This document shows positions 25,284 through 33,899 of a stretch of DNA of 39,291 nucleotides, in pieces. Each line of letters opens with the position of its first letter. Positions within the stretch are counted from its first letter, which is position 1. Position numbers and translations under genes: made by a program. The DNA comes from Gemmatimonadota bacterium. Lineage in GTDB: Bacteria; Latescibacterota; UBA2968; UBA8231. The notes under the pieces were generated by a model that saw only the letters and a list, made by a program, of their open reading frames with translations, was not told where the DNA came from and did no database searches. The stretch spans positions 1 through 39,291 of the forward strand of contig PATE01000127.1 in NCBI GenBank assembly GCA_002712305.1. The letters run 5' to 3'.

Positions 25284-25739
25284 ATGGCCCCCGACATCGC
25301 CGCACCCGATCTGACCCAGCGTCCTCCCCGTTCACCACGCGTCAAGCTCGGTGGTCTTGTCCTACTGCCGCGAATGCTCGACAAGGGCCGCGCCACGCTC
25401 GTCGGCAAGAACGGTGACTATTGCTACGACTGCCCCATGGACAAAAGACTCCTCGCCTTCATCGGCATCGACGCGGAGTCGGTGAAACAGCAGCTCGCCA
25501 CCGGCAAAGGAGACGGTGAGATGCTGGAATGGATTCAGGGAAATTGCGAAACCCCGCGCGAGCCCTGGGAGATCGACCAGTGGTCGGCCTATCACGCAGT
25601 GCGGGCACCAGGAGATTCCGAGACGCGAGGCTACTTCGATGGCCTGATCCCGGAGTCAGCCAAAGAGCGAGAGGACATCACAAGCTGGTTCGATGTGCTC
25701 GATGTGGACGATCACGTCAGCTTTGGCGGCAAGGCATAG
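25284..25739 (+). CDS. DUF5069-family protein
   Basis: The 151-residue protein matches the DUF5069 pattern: PRSPRVKLGGLVLLPRMLDK, followed by YDCPMDKRLLAFIGID and a helical C-terminal half. The function of this family is unknown. I chose the ATG at 25284, three bases after AAAAGGAAAC, over an upstream ATG at 25257 that overlaps the transporter stop. It is probably cotranscribed with the transporter. A diverged partial second copy of its 3' end lies about 810 bp further right (26459-26559). Confidence 0.78.
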   Translation: MAPDIAAPDLTQRPPRSPRVKLGGLVLLPRMLDKGRATLVGKNGDYCYDCPMDKRLLAFIGIDAESVKQQLATGKGDGEMLEWIQGNCETPREPWEIDQWSAYHAVRAPGDSETRGYFDGLIPESAKEREDITSWFDVLDVDDHVSFGGKA

Positions 25740-25745
25740 CCTCAG
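25646..25745 (+). repeat. Direct repeat copy A: 3' end of the DUF5069 gene
   Basis: This segment, which covers the last 31 codons, the stop and a few following bases, is repeated in the same orientation at 26459-26559. The two copies agree at roughly four bases in five by eye, with stretches such as GTGGACGATCACGTC and GACATCAC identical. Copy A is the intact coding copy. Confidence 0.7.
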
Positions 25746-25755
25746 AAGGGGGGAG

Positions 25756-26313
25756 TCACACGTCGAGCCTACCCACTGCACGTGCGACGAGCTCCTTACC
25801 GGTCCCACTCTCGCCAGTGATGAGGACGGCCGTCGTCGTGCCTTGCAAGCGCCCAATACTGCTGAGGATCTTCTTGATCGTCGTGCTTTGCCCGACAAAG
25901 CCCGCGATCCCCCAACGTCGCGCCTCTTCGTCTGATACGTGCGACAATCGATCCGACAGTTGGTCTCGCTCCGACGTCAACTGATATTCCGGGCGAGAGC
26001 GGCCTCGAGGGCCTCGTTTCTCTCCTGAAGGTCGGCCATGGCCCTCTTCAGCCGGATCTGGGTATCAACACGAATGAGCAGCTCTTCTGCACGAAATGGC
26101 TTCGACACATAGTCGACGGCAGGTCTCGAAGCCGTCCATGTCGGGCATCATAACGTCGAGCAGAATCAGATCGGGAATCATTTCGCCGGCTAGTTCGATA
26201 GCAGCAGGGCCGCTGATCGCCACCCGAAGGTCGAATCCCTCGGGGGCCAGAGTTGCTATAATGACATCGAGATTCTCTGGCTGATCGTCGACGACGAGAA
26301 GACTTGGCTTCAT
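25756..26313 (-). pseudogene. Decayed response regulator with AAA+ (sigma54-type) domain
   Basis: Starting at ATG 26313 the minus strand encodes a receiver N terminus (MKPSLLVVDDQPENLDVIIA and LILLDVMMPDMDGFETC). At 26118 the text jumps, in another frame, to VDYVSKPFRAEELLIRVDTQ. About 34 receiver residues are therefore missing. A coiled-coil linker (LQERNEALEAALARNIS) ends in a stop. A third frame then resumes with LTSERDQLSDRL and reaches the sigma54 AAA+ Walker A, ITGESGTGKELVARAV, at 25770-25820. It stops at once after that, so the rest of the ATPase and any DNA-binding domain are gone. At least one deletion, two frameshifts and a truncation are visible. It cannot make a working regulator. 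Confidence 0.8.
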
Positions 26314-26458
26314 ACGATCTGCCTCGACCTCATTCACACAGCACCCCATTCCGTATCGGTCCTTTGATTCAACTGCCACACCCGGGCGGGCGCGTCGACG
26401 CGTCACGAAATGTCTCGATATTGTCACGGCCCTGCAACAGAACCGCCTCTGCGCCATG

Positions 26459-26559
26459 GATCTCGGAGTCAGCAAGAGAGCGATAGGACATCACGGGTTG
26501 GTCTGATTGCTTAACGTGGACGATCACGTCCAGCCTTCGGCAGCAAGGCGTAGCCCCAG
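26459..26559 (+). repeat. Direct repeat copy B: broken duplicate of DUF5069 3' end
   Basis: This diverged copy of 25646-25745 has several indels that destroy the reading frame, including a missing base near 26510 and an extra C near 26530. It ends in the same TAG and CCCAGA-like context. It lies on the far side of the decayed response regulator. The layout suggests a segmental duplication, or an insertion between a gene and its paralogue, followed by decay. Confidence 0.7.
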
Positions 26560-26573
26560 AGAAGTACTGCTGC

Positions 26574-27392
26574 CTATCCAAGCCCCAGGTAGTCGATCGG
26601 CTCGTCGGTAAAAGCCGCATTGTGATCCAGCACGCTCTCTGGGAAAGCGCTCTCACAGCCTCGCTCATAGGTCACGGGACCTCGTTGCCTCAGCCAGCCG
26701 ATGTTGTGAATCATGGCGATCATGTGGCGCGGATGGTCGGACTGGTTCGGCACGCCACGGTGCCACACGCGCATATCCCGAATCAGGACACTGCCCTTGC
26801 GGGCGTTGGCTTGAGTGGGTGGTGCGATGGCTCGACGCGCCGCTTCTTCCTCTGCATCGGGCACCGAACCTTCACTCGGATCCAGATGTGTGCCGGGCCA
26901 CAGTTCGACGCCGCCATTCTCGTCGCTCACGTCATGTGGGGAGATGTTCACGACCAGACTGGCCACCGGGTGTGCTACTGTCAGCTCCGGCCATAGATGA
27001 CCGACATCTCGATGCAGAGGTTGAGTCCCGCTGCCGGGGCAGTTCGTGTTGCCACTGTACAAGCCATTGAAGAAACCGTCGCCGAGCATGGCGTGACTGA
27101 CCTGCACCACGAAGGGATTGGCAACGATGTCGCGAAACACGAACGGGGCCAGAGGCGGCGCGCCCAGTTGAAGATGGCCGGTGACACCACCAGCTCCCCC
27201 CCACCGTTCGGCGGCGATCAACTTCTGTGCGTCCTCATCCATTCGCTCGTGCAGTTGGTCCAGATGGTCGTGGGCAACGATATCCTCGATGAGCACGAAG
27301 CCATCCTCCCGAATAGCGGTGACGGCGCGTTCGAGATTCGCCGTCGAGAGCGTTGAATCTGCCCGTTCCTTCTTGCTGAGTGTGATGGACAT
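26574..27392 (-). CDS. Phytanoyl-CoA dioxygenase (PhyH)-family enzyme
   Basis: PhyH-family proteins are Fe(II)/2-oxoglutarate-dependent oxygenases that hydroxylate lipids, osmolytes and natural products. In this 272-residue protein the iron ligands are visible as H127-x-D129 in PLHRDVGHLWPE and His211 in MRVWHRGVPNQ. Arg222 follows in HPRHMIAM as the likely 2-oxoglutarate contact. The N terminus REDGFVLIEDIVAHDHLDQL is typical. The ATG at 27392 has a strong AAAGGAG eight bases upstream that overlaps the stop of the preceding gene. It is thus the second gene of an operon with the large glycosidase-like protein. The substrate is unknown. Confidence 0.88.
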   Translation of the reverse strand: MSITLSKKERADSTLSTANLERAVTAIREDGFVLIEDIVAHDHLDQLHERMDEDAQKLIAAERWGGAGGVTGHLQLGAPPLAPFVFRDIVANPFVVQVSHAMLGDGFFNGLYSGNTNCPGSGTQPLHRDVGHLWPELTVAHPVASLVVNISPHDVSDENGGVELWPGTHLDPSEGSVPDAEEEAARRAIAPPTQANARKGSVLIRDMRVWHRGVPNQSDHPRHMIAMIHNIGWLRQRGPVTYERGCESAFPESVLDHNAAFTDEPIDYLGLG

Positions 27393-27406
27393 CAACCTGT
27401 CTCCTT

Positions 27407-30400
27407 TCAATACCGTCGGATGCCGACGAGGCGCACTTCGTTCGGCGACAAGTCGCCCACGGTCAGGGTCCGGCCATGGAAGTCCAGCACCGACGCGGGT
27501 GCGCTCTTGTCTGCCGACCACAGATCGCGAATCCGGACGAACTCCTGCCAGGGCAGCTGTGGGGCCAGCCCCAGGGCGTCGAGGTCGACCTGCAGAACAG
27601 CATCCCGAGTGTCGTCAGAGTCATTGCGGACGGTGAGCATCACGCGGTCGGGCAGACGCCACATCGCCACATCGATCGTGTCATCGGATTTCACACCCGG
27701 CGCATCGCCCGGTGCGAAACGAACCGCCTCTGCGTCGACGAGACCGAAGCCGGTCATTGCAGACAGAAGCTCCCTTCCTTGTCCCACCTCGGCAGGCAAT
27801 GCCATCACCGCGCGCTCGAGTTCCTTGTAGACGGGGGAGTCCAATCCGATGAGAATCAGCCGGTGACCTGGAAGGCTCTCGACCTGGAGGGCGCCTGTCT
27901 TGGCTTCGAGGGTTGCCTGGCCCGCTGACTCGACCCACAGCGTTCGAGCCGTAGTCTGATGCGGACTCAGCCCGAGGGCCTGCAGGTCGACCTCGAGACG
28001 CACATCCTTAGATTCATCCTTGTTGTAGTTGAACACGCCCAACATCGCGCGTCCGGGCATCAGCCATAACGAGACGAGTACATCGTCGTCTGGACTGGAG
28101 ACATGCGAGTTGCGCCAGTAGGGGTGATAGACGGTCTCGACATCATTGACGCCCCAATTCAGTACGGGGTCGGGCATGACGGGCAGCTGCGGGATATAGG
28201 GATTGCGCCACGAGTCGTGCATCCACACCCACTGACCCTGCACGCGCTTGGCGGCGTCGATGGCCTCCTTGTCCTCGGAGTCGTAGTTGGCCATCCAGCA
28301 GATTGCCACGCCCCAGCTCTGGGGGATGCTCATGCTGCGCATGCGGTCGATGGGCATGTTGTCGACCCAGTCGAGCGGCGTGGAAGCCAGATCGTAGTTG
28401 CGCTCGCCGTCGAGCACGGCATCGAGCCACGGCATGGCCACCGGTACATAGGCGTTGGTCGAATGGGATCCGTTCGCGCCAGGGTAGAGACCGGCTTCCT
28501 CCTGCAATGCGTAGAGGCGCATGTTGAAGCGGCGCAGATTCCACCCGTGATAACCTGCCTGTACGCGGCCGTCGGGAAGACGGTAGGCAAGCCCGGTCAG
28601 CAGATCGGTAAAAGGCATCGGGAACAGGAGATCCCAATACGTCGACCGCACACCGCCCCGATGGAAGGCCGAATCGAACAGATACATCGCGTAGTCGGTA
28701 TAGCTCTCGTGCCAGGTGTCGGGTTCCCACTCGGCACCGAAGTAGTCGTAGAGATGATCCTCCAGCGTCTTGCGGCCGTACCCGTAGATCTGAAAGGACA
28801 TGTGCGTGAAGCTGGCGCTCCCGCGCACCGCATACGGATCTTGCCACTGCAGTCTGTGAGCGACCGAGTCGGCGGCTTCCCAGCGGCCGAAGCCTTCGGT
28901 GCGCTGCTGGTGCCACAGATCTTCCCACTCTTCCGGATAACGCGACTCGGGGTGGATCCAGTTCACGTGCAGCAGACCGCCGCCCGGATTCTGGAAGACC
29001 TTCTGCCCCGTCTTGGAATCGGTGCGCACATTGCGGAAGGGCTGGTGAAAGGTGCCGTCCGCCGTCGCCATGGCCATGCGCCATCCCTTCGGCATCGGCT
29101 TGAAAGGGGTGGCGATCCAGCTGAGGGAAAGGGTGCGTGGTTCGGCAAGCGTCGACGGCTTGCCGACGATGTGGTTGATGAACACGACGGCGCCATCCTT
29201 GCGGACCGCTTCGTGGGCGGGGACGGCGTTGTTCTGGATCCAACCCCGATCGTTGTCGGCCCACCAGAGGAAGCCGCGACGCTCGCTGCCGATCCACACT
29301 GTGGGGTAGAACGAGCCCACCGTCATGCCGCTGCCATTGATGCCGGTGTCGAGAGTCGACCAGAGTGAGCCTTGCTCGTCGTCCGGCAGCAGCATGGTCG
29401 TGCGACTGGAGTAGTTCGCGCCCGGGCCGATGCAGAGCAGACCGTCCGCATCCTCTTCGGCCAACGGGTATTCGAGTCGCAGCGCCTCGATGGTCACCGG
29501 TTCGCCGGCGGGCTCGTAGGTCAGGTCGGTGTAGACGAGGCCGTCCTGCTCGATCCAGCCCATCGCGGTGAAGCGGAGTCCGGCGCCCTCGGCCGAGCCG
29601 GTGAAGCGCACGCGCCAGTCCGTCGTCTCGGTGATTTCCGGTTCGCCCAGGTTGATGGCATGCTCGACCCCGTCGATGACGACGATGACACTGGCCGGCT
29701 GCGCACTCACCGCTTCGCCATTCGACACGATGCGACCGGGCAGGCCCAGGGCATTGATCTCGTATTCACGACCGAGGCTCTCTACGGTGCTGCCGCGTGT
29801 CTTCAGGGCCGTGTAAGGTGGCAGGACACGCTCGATGTCACCGTGTTTCTTCCCCCACCAGTGGGCGTATTCCTTCGCCTCGTCCTTCTTCACGAAGATC
29901 GCTGACATCGGGCCACGCGTTCGGCCGCCGGTCAGTTCCATCGTCCCTTCGACCCGATACGTCCCGGACGCCAGGGCAGGCAACTGGAGCATATCCTGCA
30001 GGAAGTAGTCAGCCACGAGAGTGATATGTCCTTCGGCGACGGGCTCCGCCTCGGCAAGGGGCTCTCCATCGTCGTCGAGTCGGACGACCTGGTAACGCAG
30101 TGCCTGCGCCTCGGAGGAATCCTCCAGGTAGTAGGTGTCACCCTTGATGAGCAGCCACGAGCGCACCGGGTTGAATCGCGCCTCAAAAACGAAGGAGGTC
30201 GTGTCCGGCGGGCTCGTCGGACCCAGCAAGAAGCCGTATGCCCCGACCTCGAAGGGCACGACGTAGTCATAGAGGGAGCGTTCGCCCTCACGGACCTGTA
30301 CCGTCGCCTTGCCAGCGGTCAGCCCTTCAGGGAGCGCCTCGTCGAGGCGATAGTCGACACGTTGGCCCGGAGGGACATGCAAGGTTTCATCGCGCTGGAT

Positions 30401-31291
30401 GACGCTGGCGATGTCGATGCTCAACGACAGATCGGCCGGCTCGTTTGTAGGGTTGTACGCGCCGACCGTGATCGCCGCGGTGCCGTCGGTGGCGAGGTTG
30501 CTCAGACTCTCCATCGTCACCTGCACTGCGGGTGTTTCTTCGGCGAGGGTCATCACGTTGTAGCCATGCGGATCGAGATACGGGCCGCGACAGGGAACAC
30601 GCGCCTGCATCCAGCCCGGGAAGTGGTTGATCCCCAGCATGATCTTCCACTGGTCGCCGGCCTGGTGCGGTCCGTCGAGCTCGAAGTCCTCGGTGGTGGC
30701 ACGCATCTCCATCTCCCACCACCGCCCCCCATCAGGCGCCGAGCCGGGCTCGGTGAGGCGAGCCTCAATGACGAACTGCGGGTTCCAGCTCTTGAACTGC
30801 TGACCCACGGCCAGGCGCGAGGTATCTCCTATGAAACCGAGCGCATTGAGGAACCACTTGTAGGAGTTGGCCTTGTTCTCTGCCGGCACGTTGGCACCCA
30901 TGGGATGCCAGTTCAACTCGAGCGCGTCGTCCCACACGTAGGCGAGGCCATGCGAGCGCCCGACCGGGATGTATGGCTTATAGCCCTGCTTGATGTAGGT
31001 CCGGCTGGCGAAATACATGTGGTCGGGATCCCAGCCCAGCAGGAACGTTGTCGGCCGTGGAATCAGCGGCTTGCTCATGTCCGTCGATTGGTCGGCGACG
31101 CCGCCAATGGCCAGCGCTTCCTGCCACTCGACGGCATCGATGACCCCGTCGATGGTGGGCGGCTCACTCATCCGGGTCACGGTGAAGGACGGAACCTGCT
31201 CAAGCGACGATGGGGTGGTTGTCGTAGCACCAGCCCCTGCACTCATCCACAGCCAGAGGAGTACTGCACCTGTCAGCTTTCTTGTTTTCAT
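27407..31291 (-). CDS. Large secreted glycoside hydrolase-like protein
   Basis: This 1294-residue protein begins with a signal peptide (MKTRKLTGAVLLWLWMSAGAGA). An N-terminal CBM9-like module follows (PPTIDGVIDAVEWQEALAIG and LELNWHPMGANVPAE). The centre contains beta-rich sequence and a putative catalytic region of the DUF6067/GH123-like type, with segments such as GSFYPTVWIGSERRGFLWWA, LSLSWIATPFKPMPKGW and AGYHGWNLRRFNMRLYALQE. The C terminus has repeated beta modules (LRLEVDLQALGLSPHQ-like and LQVDLDALGLAPQ). I recognise the architecture but cannot name the substrate or prove catalysis. The start is the ATG at 31291, with AAGGAC upstream. It is followed after 14 bp by the PhyH gene. Confidence 0.72.
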   Translation of the reverse strand: MKTRKLTGAVLLWLWMSAGAGATTTTPSSLEQVPSFTVTRMSEPPTIDGVIDAVEWQEALAIGGVADQSTDMSKPLIPRPTTFLLGWDPDHMYFASRTYIKQGYKPYIPVGRSHGLAYVWDDALELNWHPMGANVPAENKANSYKWFLNALGFIGDTSRLAVGQQFKSWNPQFVIEARLTEPGSAPDGGRWWEMEMRATTEDFELDGPHQAGDQWKIMLGINHFPGWMQARVPCRGPYLDPHGYNVMTLAEETPAVQVTMESLSNLATDGTAAITVGAYNPTNEPADLSLSIDIASVIQRDETLHVPPGQRVDYRLDEALPEGLTAGKATVQVREGERSLYDYVVPFEVGAYGFLLGPTSPPDTTSFVFEARFNPVRSWLLIKGDTYYLEDSSEAQALRYQVVRLDDDGEPLAEAEPVAEGHITLVADYFLQDMLQLPALASGTYRVEGTMELTGGRTRGPMSAIFVKKDEAKEYAHWWGKKHGDIERVLPPYTALKTRGSTVESLGREYEINALGLPGRIVSNGEAVSAQPASVIVVIDGVEHAINLGEPEITETTDWRVRFTGSAEGAGLRFTAMGWIEQDGLVYTDLTYEPAGEPVTIEALRLEYPLAEEDADGLLCIGPGANYSSRTTMLLPDDEQGSLWSTLDTGINGSGMTVGSFYPTVWIGSERRGFLWWADNDRGWIQNNAVPAHEAVRKDGAVVFINHIVGKPSTLAEPRTLSLSWIATPFKPMPKGWRMAMATADGTFHQPFRNVRTDSKTGQKVFQNPGGGLLHVNWIHPESRYPEEWEDLWHQQRTEGFGRWEAADSVAHRLQWQDPYAVRGSASFTHMSFQIYGYGRKTLEDHLYDYFGAEWEPDTWHESYTDYAMYLFDSAFHRGGVRSTYWDLLFPMPFTDLLTGLAYRLPDGRVQAGYHGWNLRRFNMRLYALQEEAGLYPGANGSHSTNAYVPVAMPWLDAVLDGERNYDLASTPLDWVDNMPIDRMRSMSIPQSWGVAICWMANYDSEDKEAIDAAKRVQGQWVWMHDSWRNPYIPQLPVMPDPVLNWGVNDVETVYHPYWRNSHVSSPDDDVLVSLWLMPGRAMLGVFNYNKDESKDVRLEVDLQALGLSPHQTTARTLWVESAGQATLEAKTGALQVESLPGHRLILIGLDSPVYKELERAVMALPAEVGQGRELLSAMTGFGLVDAEAVRFAPGDAPGVKSDDTIDVAMWRLPDRVMLTVRNDSDDTRDAVLQVDLDALGLAPQLPWQEFVRIRDLWSADKSAPASVLDFHGRTLTVGDLSPNEVRLVGIRRY

Positions 31292-31311
31292 GTGTCGAAC
31301 TGTCCTTCGTG

Positions 31312-31875
31312 TCACTTTTTGGTCTGAGCCTCCTCGATCCCCTTCCCGATGGCCTCGATGATAAACCTCAGCACCACCAACGCCCCGAGAACGCCGAGAA
31401 CCTTGGCGAAATTGATGGCGATTCTCGTCCAGAATTTCTTGCGCTCGCTCGCCCGCCGCTGCTCGTGATTGAGACTACGACCCGTATCGTCCATCAGGTT
31501 GACGTGGTGGTCTGTCAGACCATCGACGGACGTTCTGACCAGCTGTGCGATGTTGCTGATCTGTGAACTGGACAGCGAATCCGGACCGGACATGGACAAC
31601 ACAACAATCGCCTTCATCTAGTGCTTCCCGGAGGGAAGGGCCGAGTCGTTCAGCGTGACCTCCACAACCTTGACGATCGACAGAGCCGCAAGGGACGCCT
31701 TCGATCTGGCTCTCATAGCCGTCGAGCTGCACCCGTCGCTGCTCACCGCTCTCTATGGTGGACTTGGGATCGGCCGTCCTGGGGGCTGTGTACCCAGGAC
31801 GGCGCCGAGCACGAGCCCACCGACCAGGTAGATCACCGCGATGTGACGCCTGTAGAACGAGGCTGTGTCAGTCAT
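31312..31875 (-). pseudogene. FliF/YscJ-like ring protein remnant
   Basis: One frame opened by ATG 31875 has an N-terminal hydrophobic helix (HIAVIYLVGGLVLGAVLG), a TAG at 31755-31753, then VKVVEVTLNDSALPSGKH, a second TAG at 31620-31618, and finally MKAIVVLSMSGPDSLSSSQI running to 31312. The last part has the ring-building pattern LSSSQISNIAQLVRTSVDGL and HVNLMDDTGRSL of FliF/YscJ proteins. It ends with a second hydrophobic helix. Between the two stops another frame (DPKSTIESGEQRRVQLDGYE) looks more protein-like, so a pair of compensating frameshifts is an alternative to two nonsense codons. The 101-residue downstream part could be expressed from its ATG at 31617. No other flagellar or secretion gene is nearby. 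Confidence 0.5.
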
Positions 31876-32064
31876 GGAGCCCCTGGGCAAGGTGTGCGGA
31901 TTGGCGGTTTGGCCACAAGATATCCATGGGAACAGGGTTGCTCAAAAACCGTCGCTCTACAGAGGGCAGATGTCTTGGGGAGATCGGCTCCGGGCAGTAC
32001 GAGTTCGCTTTCTCCTGCCGACGCGATTCTCTGCAAATGTGAAGCGACAGCCCCGGTGAGGCGG

Positions 32065-32335
32065 CTACAAATACTGCCTGAGCCACTCGACGATGCGGCC
32101 TGGAAGTCCGGGATTGTCACCGAAGATTTCCGCCACGCCATGTCCGCTCCCCTTGACGATTTCGACCCCTCTGAGTTCGGCGGTCATGGCGTGTAACTCT
32201 GTTGCCCATTCGGCTCGCTTGCCGCCGCCATTCCCTTCCGAGGCGATATGGAAGACGGAACGCAGCTTGAGAGAATCGGTGCCAGCCAGAGCGTGCCGGA
32301 GGATCCGGGCTTGGGCGTCGGTCTCGACCGAGGTG
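32065..32335 (-). pseudogene. C-terminal fragment of an alpha/beta hydrolase
   Basis: About the last 85 residues in this frame read like the end of an alpha/beta hydrolase: LRSVFHIASEGNGGGKRAEW, then ELRGVEIVKGSGHGVAEIFG with the catalytic-type histidine in GSGHG, and a terminal PGRIVEWLRQYL. Upstream the frame loses any protein-like character, and the nucleophile half of the enzyme is missing. It is therefore a truncated remnant. The precise left boundary is uncertain. Confidence 0.5.
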
Positions 32336-32658
32336 AACTCGAGAGATTGGAGAGCCTCCGCGTGCCCAGACCTGACAGGTGGATCGTCAAATCCCGGTTC
32401 GACAACGGGTCGCGCATGTACAACATTGCAGATCCAGACGAGTCGATCTTCATGGTGCGCCCCGACAGCCGACGACTGATGCCCATGAGCTACGTCGCGC
32501 CGATCACAACCGAGTATTGGGACGACGACGGCTCGGCGGAGTACCGGGCCATGTTCGGACGCATCGAGCGGGAAGGGTTTGTGCTCGAAGGGGTTAGGCC
32601 AACCAACTCCGCCAACCAGTTTGCACAGATACGTTCCTCGCCACCGGGGGCACGATAG
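32335..32658 (+). pseudogene. Unidentified protein remnant on the plus strand
   Basis: A frame without a convincing start has coding-like composition from about 32335: it includes RMYNIADPDESIFMVRPDSR, MSYVAPITTEYWDDDGSAEY and FGRIEREGFVLEGV, then stops at 32658. Codon use resembles the intact genes (G/C at third positions). The family is not recognised. It abuts, head to head, the hydrolase fragment on the other strand, which suggests a rearrangement junction near 32335. It may be a chance frame, but the amino acid composition argues against this. Confidence 0.35.
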
Positions 32659-32660
32659 CG

Positions 32661-33863
32661 TCACTCGTCGCTTGATGAGGCCGATGTGGTCGTCGAAATC
32701 TGCCAATCCGACGGCGTCGCGACACATCGATCCGATCCCCTCTCCCAGGCGACGGCCTCCCCGTCGCGATGCTCGACGCGCTCCACGCCCTGCCAATCTG
32801 CCGGAATCTTCATCAACAGAGCCTGATAGTTGACCTCGATCGTGTGGCGGGCCGGTGCCGTCCCGAAACGTGGCGTATCGAGCAGGGGGCCGGCGGTCAG
32901 TGTCTCCATCAGCTTCACCGCCTGGGCCACAGAGCCGAACTCCACACCCCACGTTGTGGTCTCGCTGTTGTAGGGAGGAAAGTCGGACGCCCTGTGTTCG
33001 AACCACAGGTTGGTCCATGGAAAGATCTTACGAGGAAAGACATAGACCAGCAGCAGTCCGATTCGCGGGTTCGAAACGGCGGTAAAGGCGTGACCCTGCT
33101 CGTCTGGTTCCAGCAAAGCCGTGGCGCTGAAAGCACGATGCTCCTCAGGATACAGTCGCAAGTCGTGGGTACCTCCGCCCTGTAGCGGCGCATGCGGCCA
33201 GACGTACGGCTGATCCGGCTCCAGAGGGTCGGTGTCGCCAAGGCCGATCGAGCTGGTCTGACCCCGTTGGGCGGGCAGGTCAAGGCGGGAGACGCCCCCT
33301 TCTACGAACGGCGGTCCCATGGTGACATGCTGCTGGCAACAGAACGGCGCGTCCGAGCGCCTCAGGTTGGTGGTACGCTCGCTCAGATAGAGGGTGGATT
33401 CCCCTGGGCGAATGCGCAGGATGCGTCGAAACCGCATCTGTGCGTCGGGCAGATCCAATCCGTAGTCCAGCTTGGCTTCGGCCGCATCGGCGCCTTGTTC
33501 GAAAACCGTCCACGGCAGATTGGAGGCCTCGCCGTGATAGTAGCCTTGAGCGGCCTCCTCGGTTTCGGTGAGATCACCAAAGTGATTGAGGCAGAGGTTG
33601 TGGCCTGCCAGCGATGCCAGCAGCCGGCCCTCTCCCGGACCGTAGCGTTCCAGGTGTTTGTCCGCGTCGAATTCCCCCGGCTCGATCAATGGCCACGGCG
33701 GCTCCCAGAGTGGGTTCACATCCACGTCGGGGATTCGAAGGCTGGCCAGATGGCCGCAGCCGGTCATGGTCACGACCTGAAAGGAATCGCTTTCCAGACA
33801 GACGGCCTGGCGGTCGCGGAAGGTGGTGTTCCTGCAATCAAGGCTCAAAGGAATCGGCTCCAC
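32661..33863 (-). CDS. Galactose mutarotase-fold, carbohydrate-related protein
   Basis: The 400-residue protein resembles the galactose-mutarotase/aldose-epimerase fold. It is beta-rich, with CGHLASLRIPDVDVNPLWEP near the N terminus, RILRIRPGESTLYLSERTTN in the middle and LLVYVFPRKIFPWTNLWFEH towards the C terminus, and has histidines and acidic residues where that fold places its sugar site. The assignment is by general pattern and is tentative; no exact catalytic pair can be claimed. The start is GTG at 33863 without a clear ribosome-binding site. It is the last gene of an operon with the SDR gene (36-bp gap) and the GH32-like gene, so a role in sugar handling fits. Confidence 0.55.
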   Translation of the reverse strand: MEPIPLSLDCRNTTFRDRQAVCLESDSFQVVTMTGCGHLASLRIPDVDVNPLWEPPWPLIEPGEFDADKHLERYGPGEGRLLASLAGHNLCLNHFGDLTETEEAAQGYYHGEASNLPWTVFEQGADAAEAKLDYGLDLPDAQMRFRRILRIRPGESTLYLSERTTNLRRSDAPFCCQQHVTMGPPFVEGGVSRLDLPAQRGQTSSIGLGDTDPLEPDQPYVWPHAPLQGGGTHDLRLYPEEHRAFSATALLEPDEQGHAFTAVSNPRIGLLLVYVFPRKIFPWTNLWFEHRASDFPPYNSETTTWGVEFGSVAQAVKLMETLTAGPLLDTPRFGTAPARHTIEVNYQALLMKIPADWQGVERVEHRDGEAVAWERGSDRCVATPSDWQISTTTSASSSDE

Positions 33864-33899
33864 TCGAAGTGAGATTCAGGCGCCCCAGGATTCGAAACG

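Noticed and set aside
28103-31327. Two long plus-strand frames opposite the large secreted protein
   Set aside because: Antisense shadows of a coding gene with signal peptide and domain motifs; no family features.
32065-33018. 317-residue minus-strand frame
   Set aside because: Only its last 85 residues look like a protein; the rest overlaps the mutarotase-like gene in another frame.
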